The notes: a model not told the origin generated them from the sequence alone. Positions 1 to 7,091 are shown, counted from the stretch's first letter. The stretch: DNA of 14,737 nucleotides from DTU080 sp050945315 (GCA_050945315.1 JBMNSS010000058.1:1-14737); one strand, 5' to 3'. Translations and numbers: made by a program.

Positions 1-51
1 TCCTTCGGTTTCGCCTCCACCGAAGAAGTAGACCATCTTCTTCACGCTCAT
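1..51 (-). CDS. ppdK: Pyruvate, phosphate dikinase, N-terminal fragment
   Basis: Only the first 17 codons are in the window; the gene continues beyond base 1. The ATG at 51 opens a frame reading MSVKKMVYFFGGGETEG, which matches the very conserved start of pyruvate, phosphate dikinase (typically KxVYxFGGGxAEG, followed by the nucleotide-binding region). The enzyme interconverts pyruvate, ATP and phosphate with PEP, AMP and pyrophosphate in the cytoplasm. A strong Shine-Dalgarno sequence (GGGGAGG) lies 8 bases before the ATG. It is preceded by a 290-base gap after the DUF4342 gene, so it may have its own promoter, though none was recognised. The call rests on a short but distinctive N-terminus. 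Confidence 0.8.
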   Translation of the reverse strand, partial: MSVKKMVYFFGGGETEG

Positions 52-341
52 GTGCACAGCCTCCCCTTCCGCGCCGACACCGCCGTCGGTGCCGCACAGT
101 CATCATCTGGTTCTTGTTGTTGTCGGGTTGTCGGTCATATGTTGTTGTCGCGCTCTGAGCCTCGGAACGCTATGCGGGCCGAAGCGGGATTTTCGTCGAA
201 AGTCGGCGTTTTGCCCCCAAATCTTTCCATGAAAGCCTCACGTACTGTTCTCCACGGCGGAGCGCTCCTCCTGCTCCGGAAGCAGCTTTCCGGCCGCCCA
301 TTTTGTCAATTTTTCGTTACAGCAGCCTTTCGGCGAAGATG
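52..341. other. Gene-free gap upstream of ppdK
   Basis: This is the leader region between the DUF4342 stop and the ppdK start. On the minus strand it holds a TTGACA hexamer (309-304), but nothing like TATAAT stands 16-18 bases downstream of it. There are two small palindromes, GGAGCGCTCC (259-268) and a 6-bp stem CCGGAA/TTCCGG (276-293). No U-tract follows either of them, so no intrinsic terminator can be called. A 31-codon minus-strand ORF from about 230 is open, but nothing supports it beyond a weak GAGG. Confidence 0.5.
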
Positions 342-761
342 CTACAGCCCATCATAGTCAAAACTGACCGTGGCGGGAGCCTCGTCACTGCGTTCAAGCT
401 CCACGGTGCAGCGCCCGAGAAGACAAACCGCGCTGCCCAAAAGAGCCAGATGCGGCGAGATGACGGCCCCGACAACGCCGGCCGTCACGGGAAGCTCCGC
501 CACCGTCTGACCGTCCCGCTTGATTCGTATCCTCGTCACATTACCCTTTTTCACCAGTTCCTTGACCTTTTCCACCAGCTCACGGCCCTTGGTCTCAAAA
601 GACCCCCACTGGCTCCGCTCACCGCTTCTTTGTTCATAGAGAATCAAGGCCTGGAGCACATCACCTTGAGCCTCGTCCAAAAGACTGGCCGCCTCGGCAT
701 ATGACAAGCCCGTTCGCTCCCGAATCATGTCAACTTTTGTCAGACGATCTGCGGTTTCCAC
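342..761 (-). CDS. UBA-like/DUF4342 domain protein
   Basis: Predicted product of 139 residues. Residues about 5-45 (LTKVDMIRERTGLSYAEAAS and following) form a UBA-like helical bundle of the kind seen in EF-Ts and NAC proteins. The rest is a DUF4342 domain, with KKGNVTRIRIKRDGQTVAEL-type beta strands, then a hydrophobic stretch VTAGVVGAVISPHLALLGSA. The biochemical role is unknown; proteins of this architecture are familiar next to recO in Bacillota. The frame is open to GTG 782, but I chose GTG 761 because AAGGAAGGGAGG stands 6 bases before it and no ribosome site precedes 782. With this start the gene overlaps the recO end by 32 bases, which suggests translational coupling. Confidence 0.85.
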   Translation of the reverse strand: METADRLTKVDMIRERTGLSYAEAASLLDEAQGDVLQALILYEQRSGERSQWGSFETKGRELVEKVKELVKKGNVTRIRIKRDGQTVAELPVTAGVVGAVISPHLALLGSAVCLLGRCTVELERSDEAPATVSFDYDGL

Positions 762-1551
762 TCTGCTCCTCCCTTCCTTCACGCTGCTCGGACAACCGAA
801 TGGACTGAAGAAAATCCCAAGCCTCCAAGCGAGCCTCTAACCTGTACTCAAAGGTGTGTCTAAGTAACGCTTCCATGGACGCATCTTCCGCCGCGGTCAA
901 GCGAAATGAGACCAGCCTAGAAGACGGCGCCTGCAAGAGAAAGCGCATTGACTGCCAGACAGCCCCGCCGATGGACATGGCCTGCGGATCGACATGTGCA
1001 CACGAGGGACAAAGGAGCCCGCCCTCGGCTATGCTATACATCAGCGTCACTTGCTTGCCCGCCACAAAAGGATGACGACATCGCACACACTCCCCAAGTT
1101 CCGGGTGATATCCCAGTACATCAAGGGTGTGCAATTCGAACCATCTCGATACCAGAGACGGTGCGATTTCGCCGTTGTCAAGGAGTCTTAAGGCCTCAAG
1201 TGTTATTTCAAACAAGCTCTCCGCCGGTTCTTCTTCCGGCACGGCAACATATACGATCTCGGTAAAGTGAGCCGCATAGGCCATCAAGAAAAGATCCTCA
1301 CGCAGCTTTCTGAACGAGCGGACGATCACACCCTGACTCAGGGTGTGCAGACTTCTCTTATTCAAAAAGAGCATGAAGTCCCCATGGGTAAAGGGCTGAA
1401 CAAGGCCCAGCAATCTGCTGCGCCCGCGTCGGGCACCCCGACCCACCGCATCCATCTTGCCTCGTTCCCGAGTCAAAACCGTCACAATCTTGTCAGCTTC
1501 GCCCAAATCACGGGCGCGCAGGACCAGCCCCTCGAGCCTATGTAAAGACAC
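730..1551 (-). CDS. recO: DNA repair protein RecO
   Basis: Predicted 273-residue protein, slightly longer than the usual 240-260. It has the N-terminal OB-fold (residues 1-80, starting SLHRLEGLVLRARDLGEADK), a helical middle, and a four-cysteine zinc site CVRC (155-158) with CPSC (181-184), which many Gram-positive RecO proteins have. RecO anneals single-stranded DNA and loads RecA onto SSB-coated DNA with RecR in the RecFOR pathway. The GTG start at 1551 is preceded by GGGGAGGGAGACC. The gene lies 18 bases after the DUF2905 gene and overlaps the DUF4342 gene, so it is probably co-transcribed with ruvCAB. The C-terminal 20 residues are charged and probably disordered. Confidence 0.96.
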   Translation of the reverse strand: MSLHRLEGLVLRARDLGEADKIVTVLTRERGKMDAVGRGARRGRSRLLGLVQPFTHGDFMLFLNKRSLHTLSQGVIVRSFRKLREDLFLMAYAAHFTEIVYVAVPEEEPAESLFEITLEALRLLDNGEIAPSLVSRWFELHTLDVLGYHPELGECVRCRHPFVAGKQVTLMYSIAEGGLLCPSCAHVDPQAMSIGGAVWQSMRFLLQAPSSRLVSFRLTAAEDASMEALLRHTFEYRLEARLEAWDFLQSIRLSEQREGREEQSGNRRSSDKS

Positions 1552-1569
1552 GGTCTCCCTCCCCGATGC

Positions 1570-1791
1570 CTAGCGGCGGAACAAGCGCAACAGAAGGGTA
1601 AGAATCACACTGATAAGGATGCTGCTGGCCAAGGGGAAATAGAAAGAGACGTTACCTTTCCGAATCGCTATGTCCCCGGGAAGTCGGCCAAGCGGCAGAA
1701 ATCTGCCGCCGAATGTCAAGAACAAACCGATCACGGTCAACAAAATCCCCATCGTGACCAACAGACGTCCTATGCTCGACGTTTCAAACAT
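1570..1791 (-). CDS. DUF2905 small membrane protein
   Basis: Predicted 73-residue protein with two hydrophobic segments (about residues 8-27 and 46-67) separated by the family hallmark GRFLPLGRLPGDI. DUF2905 proteins are small, two-helix membrane proteins of unknown function, often found beside ruvB in Bacillota. The frame extends back to 1812, but ATG 1791 has GGGGAGG six bases upstream and gives an 8-base overlap with the ruvB stop (ATGTTTGA), typical of coupled genes. Its function cannot be read from the sequence. Confidence 0.9.
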   Translation of the reverse strand: MFETSSIGRLLVTMGILLTVIGLFLTFGGRFLPLGRLPGDIAIRKGNVSFYFPLASSILISVILTLLLRLFRR

Positions 1792-2845
1792 CCTGGTCCT
1801 CCCCTGACGCAAAAAGATGGCCCTGTCCGATGTCTTTGGGCGGCGTGATACCGAAATAGCGATACCCCGAATCAGTAATCATTCTACCGCGCGGAGTGCG
1901 CTGTATCAGTCCGAGTTGCATGAGGTAAGGCTCATATACATCCTCGATGGTACCCACTTCTTCGGCCGTAGCCGCCGCCAGCGTCTCTACCCCTACGGGC
2001 CCGCCATCAAACTTGTTCATGATGGTCAGGAGAATGCGTCTGTCAGTCCTGTCAAGTCCCTTTTCGTCGATGTCATACAGCTGCAGAGCCTCGCGGGCCA
2101 GTTCACGGGAGATTCGACCGTCTCCCCTGACCTCGGCATAGTCGCGCACTCGACGCAGCAGGCGATTGGCGATGCGCGGCGTGCCGCGTGCTCTGGAGGC
2201 GATCTCATTGATCCCCCCCGCATCGATCTGAACACCCATGACCCGCGCTGACCTCTCTACGATGGCTGCCAGTTCATCGATCGTATAAAACTCAAGCCGC
2301 TCGATGACCCCAAATCGGTCACGAAGCGGTGAAGTCAGCATGCCCGCTCTTGTCGTCGCCCCGATGAGGGTAAACCGGGGCAATTCCAGCCGCAGGCTGC
2401 GTGCTCCCGGACCCTTCCCCAATACGATATCCACGGCGAAGTCCTCCATCGCCGGGTATAGCACCTCTTCAATGGCACGATTGAGACGATGAATCTCATC
2501 GACGAAAAGCACGTCACCGGAGTTCAAATTGGTCAAGATGGCTACCAGATCACCCTGCCGCTCTATGGCCGGGCCCGATGTGGCCCGCAGCTGAACGCCC
2601 ATCTCGTTGGCCAATATGTTGGCCAGAGTCGTCTTGCCCAATCCCGGAGGCCCGTACAAAAGCACATGATCCAACGCTTCGCGTCGATTACAGGCCGCCT
2701 GAACAAAAATTGACAGCTTCTCTTTCAATCGCTCCTGCCCGATATACTCCGAAAAGGTGCGGGGCCGTAGCGAAAGATCGTATTCGTTGTCATCGTCTCG
2801 TCGTGCCGGGCCGACCAGACGTTCTTCCTTTTCAGTATCCGGCAT
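1784..2845 (-). CDS. ruvB: Holliday junction branch-migration ATPase RuvB
   Basis: Predicted 353 residues, normal for RuvB. It shows the AAA+ motifs in order: the N-terminal LRPRTFSEYIGQE, Walker A GPPGLGKT (65-72), Walker B VDEIH (115-119), sensor 1 GATT (162-165), the arginine-finger region PLRDRFG (173-179), sensor 2 GTPRIANRLLRR (221-232), and the winged-helix C-terminal domain with GGPVGVETLA (281-290). RuvB hexamers pump DNA through the RuvA-bound Holliday junction. The ATG at 2845 is 50 bases after ruvA, with only a modest ribosome site (TTGGAGT). The 3' end overlaps the DUF2905 gene. Confidence 0.98.
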   Translation of the reverse strand: MPDTEKEERLVGPARRDDDNEYDLSLRPRTFSEYIGQERLKEKLSIFVQAACNRREALDHVLLYGPPGLGKTTLANILANEMGVQLRATSGPAIERQGDLVAILTNLNSGDVLFVDEIHRLNRAIEEVLYPAMEDFAVDIVLGKGPGARSLRLELPRFTLIGATTRAGMLTSPLRDRFGVIERLEFYTIDELAAIVERSARVMGVQIDAGGINEIASRARGTPRIANRLLRRVRDYAEVRGDGRISRELAREALQLYDIDEKGLDRTDRRILLTIMNKFDGGPVGVETLAAATAEEVGTIEDVYEPYLMQLGLIQRTPRGRMITDSGYRYFGITPPKDIGQGHLFASGEDQDV

Positions 2846-2895
2846 GGCTTTTCAACTCCAAACGATGGATCTGATCTCCTCGATCCGCGGCGCCT

Positions 2896-3510
2896 CTATG
2901 CTGAGCTCATCAATTGACCGAGCGCTGCACGTACCAGGGTTGAGGCATCATCGTGATGGGGCGACCCGTCTCCAAGTATCCGAGCCACCGCCCGCTCTGA
3001 TTCGGATCTGCTGTATCCCAAGGCGACCAAGGCCTCTATAGCATCCTGAGCAGGCTGTGAATCCTGAACAACCGCACTCCCGGTCACAACCGACATCATA
3101 GCTTCGTCCGCTTTGAGCTTGTCACCGAGTTCGAAAAACAGGCGTTCGGCAGTCTTTTTCCCTATGCCGGGAATCCGGGTCAGCACCTTAAGATCACGAG
3201 TCGCCACTGCGCGGACCAGCTCTGAAGGAGAAAGGCTCGACAGCACTGCCATCGCCAAGCGAGGACCCACTCCGCTCACACCGGTCAGGAGCAGAAACGT
3301 CTCTTTTTCCGCCACGGTAGCAAAGCCGTACAGAGTCAAGGCGTCCTCCCGGACTTGAGTGACGACATGGAGAGAGACCTCTTTACCTACTGACGGCAAC
3401 GCCGCTTCTGTCTGTCGGGAAACAAACAAACGAAAGCCGACTCCTCCCACATCAAGGACGATGTGGTCGGCACCCATGTCCAAGAGCACGCCCCGCAGAT
3501 GTGCGATCAT
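2896..3510 (-). CDS. ruvA: Holliday junction DNA-binding protein RuvA
   Basis: Predicted 204 residues. The N-terminal OB-fold starts MIAHLRGVL. Two helix-hairpin-helix motifs follow, GVSGVGPRLA (about 77-86) and RIPGIGKKTA (112-121), then an acidic, flexible linker, and the C-terminal RuvB-binding domain III (about 155-204, DAIEALVALGYS). RuvA tetramers hold the four-way junction open. An in-frame GTG at 3522 would add four residues (MGWT) and sits very close to a GGGAGG. I prefer ATG 3510 because RuvA proteins normally start at MI, but the choice is not certain. The gene follows ruvC by 23 bases. Confidence 0.97.
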   Translation of the reverse strand: MIAHLRGVLLDMGADHIVLDVGGVGFRLFVSRQTEAALPSVGKEVSLHVVTQVREDALTLYGFATVAEKETFLLLTGVSGVGPRLAMAVLSSLSPSELVRAVATRDLKVLTRIPGIGKKTAERLFFELGDKLKADEAMMSVVTGSAVVQDSQPAQDAIEALVALGYSRSESERAVARILGDGSPHHDDASTLVRAALGQLMSSA

Positions 3511-3533
3511 GGTCCACCCCACCCCCCTCCCGG

Positions 3534-4040
3534 CTACGAATCAGCCTTACGCGCCAACCGCAGAAGGCCGCTTTCTACATGAAAGGCGTGACATAGCGCT
3601 ACGGCCAAGGCATCAGACACATCATCAGGCTTGGGCATCTGGCTCAGACTGAGCAGTGACCTCACCATATAGCCCACTTGCTCCTTTTCAGCCCGTCCAT
3701 GCCCTGTCAGGGTCTGTTTAACCTGCAAGGGTGTGTATTCATCGACCGACAACCCGTGTTTCGCCGCCGATAGTATAGCCACGCCTCGCGCTTGACCGAC
3801 CGCAAAAGCGGATGTGACGTTCCTGTTGAAAAAAAGCTGTTCCACGGCAGCGCTGTCGGGACGATACTTGGTGATCAAATCCGAAACGGTGTCGTACAAG
3901 ATGGCAAGCCTTTGTGCTTGAGGTGTGCGAGCCTTGGTGGTGATTCCTCCGTATGCCACGGCTTCGTATCGCCCGTTGTCTATGGCGACAATGCCGTAGC
4001 CGGTTATCGCCAATCCGGGATCAAGGCCTAGAATCAGCAC
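3534..4040 (-). CDS. ruvC: Holliday junction endonuclease RuvC
   Basis: Predicted 168 residues, usual for RuvC. The four acidic catalytic residues of the RNase H-like fold are present: D7 in GLDPG, E67 in AVEQLFF, and D140 and D143 in KPDDVSDALAVA. The NRNVTSAFAVGQARG segment (72-86) is also typical. RuvC resolves junctions bound by RuvAB. The start is GTG 4040. GGGAGG lies about 13 bases upstream, a rather long spacing, but no better in-frame start is available. The order ruvC-ruvA-ruvB is the common Bacillota arrangement. Confidence 0.97.
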   Translation of the reverse strand: MLILGLDPGLAITGYGIVAIDNGRYEAVAYGGITTKARTPQAQRLAILYDTVSDLITKYRPDSAAVEQLFFNRNVTSAFAVGQARGVAILSAAKHGLSVDEYTPLQVKQTLTGHGRAEKEQVGYMVRSLLSLSQMPKPDDVSDALAVALCHAFHVESGLLRLARKADS

Positions 4041-4072
4041 TCTTTTCTCTACACCTCCCGACGGGCATGGAT

Positions 4073-4591
4073 CTAATCGCCCATGAGTCCGTCGATAAGC
4101 TGCTGTCGCTCATCTTCATTGGCAAACGGAATCCCCGCTTTCAGACGTTCTCGTTCGTCTGAACGGACACTCTCCACGGGAATGTCAGTCAGCTCGCGCA
4201 ATACGCTGCACGCTCCGGGATGCCCTTCGAAAATGGCTACCCTGCCGTCTCTCTCTCCCAGATAACCGCCTTGGGGTGAAGGAGCGCAGCGAACCTCAGC
4301 CACGATCTCATCGGCCGTAAAGCGCAATATGTTCCAGGTGGGATAGCGTCGATGTATGTCCGGAAGGGTCGCTCCGACCAGCTCAGAGGGAACGGGTTCA
4401 CTTGCCTCAGCTCCCCTGCGACCGTCATCAAGAATGTGACGCAGTGTCATCCGGGCTTCCGCCGCCAAGCGTTCCTCGCTGTGAGTCACCAGACTGCGAT
4501 CAGGTAACAGACGATTGTAGGTCAAGGCAAAGCTACCGACAAACAGCAAGACTCCCACGCCAAACCAGATCCAGCCGTTGATCTGCCGCAT
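4073..4591 (-). CDS. BofC C-terminal-domain protein, membrane-anchored
   Basis: Predicted 172 residues: one N-terminal transmembrane helix (about 7-24) and an outward-facing soluble part. The region VPSELVGATLPDIHRRYPTW (67-86) followed by GGYLGERDGRVAIFEG (108-123), LTDIPVESV and a tail with GIPFANEDE matches the BofC C-terminal domain as I remember it. In Bacillus subtilis BofC inhibits the SpoIVB protease during forespore-to-mother-cell signalling, and bofC there lies next to ruvAB, so the context agrees. BofC-domain proteins also occur outside clear sporulation roles, so the function is inferred. The ATG start has GGAGGTGTGAA directly upstream. It is followed by ruvC after 32 bases. Confidence 0.75.
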   Translation of the reverse strand: MRQINGWIWFGVGVLLFVGSFALTYNRLLPDRSLVTHSEERLAAEARMTLRHILDDGRRGAEASEPVPSELVGATLPDIHRRYPTWNILRFTADEIVAEVRCAPSPQGGYLGERDGRVAIFEGHPGACSVLRELTDIPVESVRSDERERLKAGIPFANEDERQQLIDGLMGD

Positions 4592-4682
4592 TTCACACCT
4601 CCGAGTAAGCTTCTGCCCGTAGCTTCTCCAAAAATCGAGAAAACATCGGCACAGAAGCGTTCCGAGGTGTGCGGCTCAGTTG

Positions 4683-5435
4683 CTACTCCTGGAGAGCCTC
4701 CAAGAGCTCATCCGTCAGTTCCATGTTGGTATAGACATTCTGAACGTCGTCATTGTCTTCCAGGGCCTCAATCAAATCTATGACTCGACGACCGACCGAC
4801 TCCTCAACCGTCATCATGTTCTTGGGTCTCATCGTCAGCTCAGCCGATTGTACCTTTATCCCGTCTTCAGTCAGGGCCTCTTGCATCGCTTTAAGATTCT
4901 CGGGGGCACCGACGATCTCAAAGACTCCATCGGAAGCCTCCATATCCTCCGCTCCGGCTTCCAAAGCACTCATCATCAGCTCGTCTTCATCTATATCAGC
5001 ATCTGCGGGAACAACGATAAGCGCCTTACGCTCGAACATCCAGGCTACGCAACCGCTCTCACCCAGAGAGCCTCCGTGACGTGAGAAGATGTAGCGTATT
5101 TCACTGGCGGCGCGGTTGCGATTATCCGTGGCGATGTCTATCAACAAAGCCACGCCGCCGGGACCGTATCCCTCATATACGAATTCCTCGTAGACAGAGC
5201 TACCCAGCTCGCCGGTCCCTCGTTTTATGGCCCGCTGGATGCTATCATTGGGCATGTTGACCATGCGCGCTTCGTCAATGGCTATCCGCAGGCGAAAATT
5301 GGCCTCCGGATCGCCCCCGCCATCACGTGCCGCGATGGTGATCTTTCGAGCCACCTTAGTGAAGGCTTTGGCTCGCCAAGCATCCTCTTTTTCTTTTCTC
5401 CGCTTGATGTTAGACCACTTGGAATGCCCTGCCAT
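4683..5435 (-). CDS. yebC: YebC/TACO1-family translation factor or regulator
   Basis: Predicted 250 residues. The start MAGHSKWSNIKRRKEKEDAW and the segment ARMVNMPNDSIQRAIKRGTG are family signatures, followed by YEGYGPGGVALLIDIATDNR. YebC/TACO1 (DUF28) proteins have been described both as transcription factors and as ribosome-associated factors that ease proline stretches; the sequence cannot tell which applies here. The frame is open to 5465, but ATG 5435 matches the invariant MAGHSKW start and has GGGGGTG upstream. It leads the bofC-like/ruvCAB series, with a 91-base gap after it. Confidence 0.96.
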   Translation of the reverse strand: MAGHSKWSNIKRRKEKEDAWRAKAFTKVARKITIAARDGGGDPEANFRLRIAIDEARMVNMPNDSIQRAIKRGTGELGSSVYEEFVYEGYGPGGVALLIDIATDNRNRAASEIRYIFSRHGGSLGESGCVAWMFERKALIVVPADADIDEDELMMSALEAGAEDMEASDGVFEIVGAPENLKAMQEALTEDGIKVQSAELTMRPKNMMTVEESVGRRVIDLIEALEDNDDVQNVYTNMELTDELLEALQE

Positions 5436-5506
5436 ACACGCACCCCCAATGCCAGGCTCTGACATAAGTCTATCATGCAGACAGCCTGTTGCAAAGGCAC
5501 CGGAAT

Positions 5507-6178
5507 TCAGAGGCCGGCTCGCTGCAGACGACCCAGAACATAACGGTAAACCCCGTACAAAAGCAACAAAGCCGGCAAAGGTGACGAACCGGGCATACTG
5601 ACCAAAAAATCGTATGTGGCATGCAGACCGGCCGCAATCAGGAACCCTTTGAGTACATCACGGCTGCCAACCACCCCGGCTTTATACCATCCGAGGTACA
5701 TTCCGAAAACGCCGGCAAAAGAGGCGTGAGCCAAGGATGTGATCACGGCTCGAATCAGGGCTACTTGTCTGCCAAATGCCAACGAGTAGAAAGCGTTTTC
5801 CACAACGGCGAAGCCCAGTGCCGCTGACACGGCATAGACGATCCCGTCTCGGGGCTCATCAAAGCGCTCGGAGTGAAAGGCGGCCACGAAAACGGCCGCC
5901 AACTTGACTCCTTCTTCGATGAGACCGATGGCCAAAAGGCCTGCGATACGGAGGTTCCCTTCATCAGCGAACAAAGGGTGCAACGGTCGCTCCAACAACG
6001 CCGCAGGGATGACGGCAATCATTCCGGCCACGAAAGCCCGGGCCAGCATACCGGTCGGCTCTCTCTGACGATCCTGACGGGCAAAATACCAAACCCAGAT
6101 GATCCCGGACAGCAGCGAAAGCAAACCAATCGACAGCGCGTTGAGCAACAGATGCGTCCTCCCCTGCAACTCCCGCAT
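5507..6178 (-). CDS. PrsW-family intramembrane metalloprotease
   Basis: Predicted 223 residues with about seven hydrophobic segments. The metal-site motifs of the PrsW family are visible: EE (88-89, GLIEEGVK), EN (127-128, FAVVENAFY), H151 (SLAHASFAG) and H186/D190 (HATYDF). PrsW cleaves membrane anti-sigma factors such as RsiW in Bacillus; the substrate here is unknown and no anti-sigma gene is in view. The ATG at 6178 has only a weak ribosome site (AGGCGAG). Inside the frame GGGGAGG stands 9 bases before a TTG at 6148, so the true protein may lack the first ten residues. It follows the phosphatidyltransferase gene by 38 bases. Confidence 0.88.
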   Translation of the reverse strand: MRELQGRTHLLLNALSIGLLSLLSGIIWVWYFARQDRQREPTGMLARAFVAGMIAVIPAALLERPLHPLFADEGNLRIAGLLAIGLIEEGVKLAAVFVAAFHSERFDEPRDGIVYAVSAALGFAVVENAFYSLAFGRQVALIRAVITSLAHASFAGVFGMYLGWYKAGVVGSRDVLKGFLIAAGLHATYDFLVSMPGSSPLPALLLLYGVYRYVLGRLQRAGL

Positions 6179-6216
6179 TCAACTCGCCTGTGTGGTTTGC
6201 CCAAAGACTGACCGGG

Positions 6217-6735
6217 CTAGCCGGCATGCGTACTGTCAGATGACGCTCGGATGACCACAAGAAGGTAATCGAATCCGGCCAGAAGCGAAAACAATGCACC
6301 CACATACAACAGAAAGCGAAAAGCGGACTGGTTCGCCAGGCCCGCTGCTAAGCCCGGGAAAAGAAAGAGAGAAGCAATCTTCCCTGAAGGACGAGCGCTG
6401 ATCACCCGGCCTCTAAGGAGAAGGAAAGCCCCACCGATGAGGAGGGCCAACTCCTTGCCGATCAGAATCATGGCCAACCAAACAGGTATATAACCGCTTG
6501 CGGTCACCAAGATAACAGCCGTCGCTTGCAACAACTTGTCCGCCGCCGGATCTAGCCACTTGCCAACCGTGCTTATCTCGCCACGGCTACGCGCCAGCCA
6601 GCCGTCTACGGCATCGGTCACAGCCGCCAAGGCAAAAACGACAGCGGCCTCACCGGGGCTTTGCCCGACATGAAGCCAGACCACAACCGGTATTAGTAGC
6701 AAGCGCGATAATGTCACGAAATTGGCCAGGGTCAC
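6217..6735 (-). CDS. CDP-alcohol phosphatidyltransferase (PgsA-like)
   Basis: Predicted 172-residue membrane enzyme. It carries the complete family signature D-x2-D-G-x2-A-R-x8-G-x3-D-x3-D, read as DAVDGWLAR, then eight residues, GKWLDPAAD. This site binds the CDP-lipid and metal ions. Around it are several hydrophobic helices. It joins CDP-diacylglycerol with an alcohol acceptor, most often glycerol-3-phosphate in enzymes this short, but the acceptor is not certain. The frame is open to GTG 6795, inside a hairpin. I chose GTG 6735 because AGGGGAG stands 8 bases before it and MTLANFVTLSR resembles usual PgsA starts. Confidence 0.9.
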   Translation of the reverse strand: MTLANFVTLSRLLLIPVVVWLHVGQSPGEAAVVFALAAVTDAVDGWLARSRGEISTVGKWLDPAADKLLQATAVILVTASGYIPVWLAMILIGKELALLIGGAFLLLRGRVISARPSGKIASLFLFPGLAAGLANQSAFRFLLYVGALFSLLAGFDYLLVVIRASSDSTHAG

Positions 6736-6768
6736 TCCACTCGCTCCCCTAATACCCGCCGTTTTTTT

Positions 6769-6796
6769 CGTGGGGACTCTTATTTGAGTCCCCACG
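6769..6796. repeat. Perfect 11-bp hairpin between the 60-aa gene and the phosphatidyltransferase gene
   Basis: CGTGGGGACTC (6769-6779) and its exact reverse complement GAGTCCCCACG (6786-6796) enclose the six-base loop TTATTT. In the minus-strand transcript the loop holds the TAA stop of the upstream 60-residue gene. The stem is followed by seven A rather than U, so it is not a standard intrinsic terminator for the operon. On the plus strand the next bases are CCTTTTCC, also a poor U-tract. An mRNA-stability or translation-control role is possible. Confidence 0.85.
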
Positions 6797-6962
6797 CCTT
6801 TTCCATATGCCTAAGGATCTTGTCCAGTCTCTCCGCTCGGGCCTCGAGAGTCCGAAACACCTTGCTATACGCGCCACTGTATCCATACACGCAGCGCAAT
6901 TGATACAAGCGATCTTCGACACGCTCGTATTCATTACGTATGCGCTCCACACTGACGACCAT
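6780..6962 (-). CDS. Small unknown protein, 60 residues
   Basis: I do not recognise a family. The ATG at 6962 has AGGGAGG seven bases upstream, as good as the ribosome sites of its recognised neighbours, so it is probably translated. The product (starting MVVSVERIRNEYERVEDRLY) is predicted to be mostly helical and rich in Arg, Glu and Tyr, with heptad-like spacing of Val, Leu and Ile suggesting a short coiled coil. It has no membrane segment and one cysteine. It precedes the phosphatidyltransferase gene by 44 bases and its stop codon lies in the loop of a perfect hairpin. It could be a family-specific accessory protein or a regulatory leader. Confidence 0.6.
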   Translation of the reverse strand: MVVSVERIRNEYERVEDRLYQLRCVYGYSGAYSKVFRTLEARAERLDKILRHMEKAWGLK

Positions 6963-6988
6963 GCAGCGCCCTCCCTAGTTGCGCGCGT

Positions 6989-7043
6989 GGGTGGCCGCCG
7001 ACACGCGTGCTCCTTCGGGTCTAGGGTGCACAGGGTGGCCGCC
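6989..7043. repeat. Pair of 11-bp direct repeats upstream of the 60-aa gene
   Basis: GGGTGGCCGCC occurs at 6989-6999 and again at 7033-7043, 44 bases apart start to start, close to four helical turns. Both copies are in the gap between the galactokinase-family gene and the 60-residue gene. They could be binding sites for a regulator of the downstream housekeeping run, or chance in a GC-rich gap. Confidence 0.4.
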
Positions 7044-7078
7044 CCATGATACAGTCAAACACAGGTATCCATGGGGCG
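7040..7078. repeat. 13-bp imperfect hairpin just after the galactokinase-family gene
   Basis: On the plus strand CGCCCCATGATAC (7040-7052) pairs with GTATCCATGGGGCG (7065-7078) with a single bulged base and a 12-base loop. It begins 13 bases after the kinase stop in the minus-strand transcript. No run of U follows on either strand. Its place, between the end of one gene pair and the next gene, fits a transcript 3'-end or processing structure, but it is not a textbook intrinsic terminator. Confidence 0.65.
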
Positions 7079-7091
7079 TTGTGTGGGATCA

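Noticed and set aside
138..230. Minus-strand 31-codon ORF starting MERFGGKTPTFDE upstream of ppdK
   Set aside because: Only a weak GAGG precedes the ATG, there is no family resemblance, and short frames like this are expected by chance in GC-rich gaps.
281..309. TTGACA on the minus strand as a ppdK promoter
   Set aside because: At the right spacing the next hexamer is GCTGCT, which does not resemble a -10 element.
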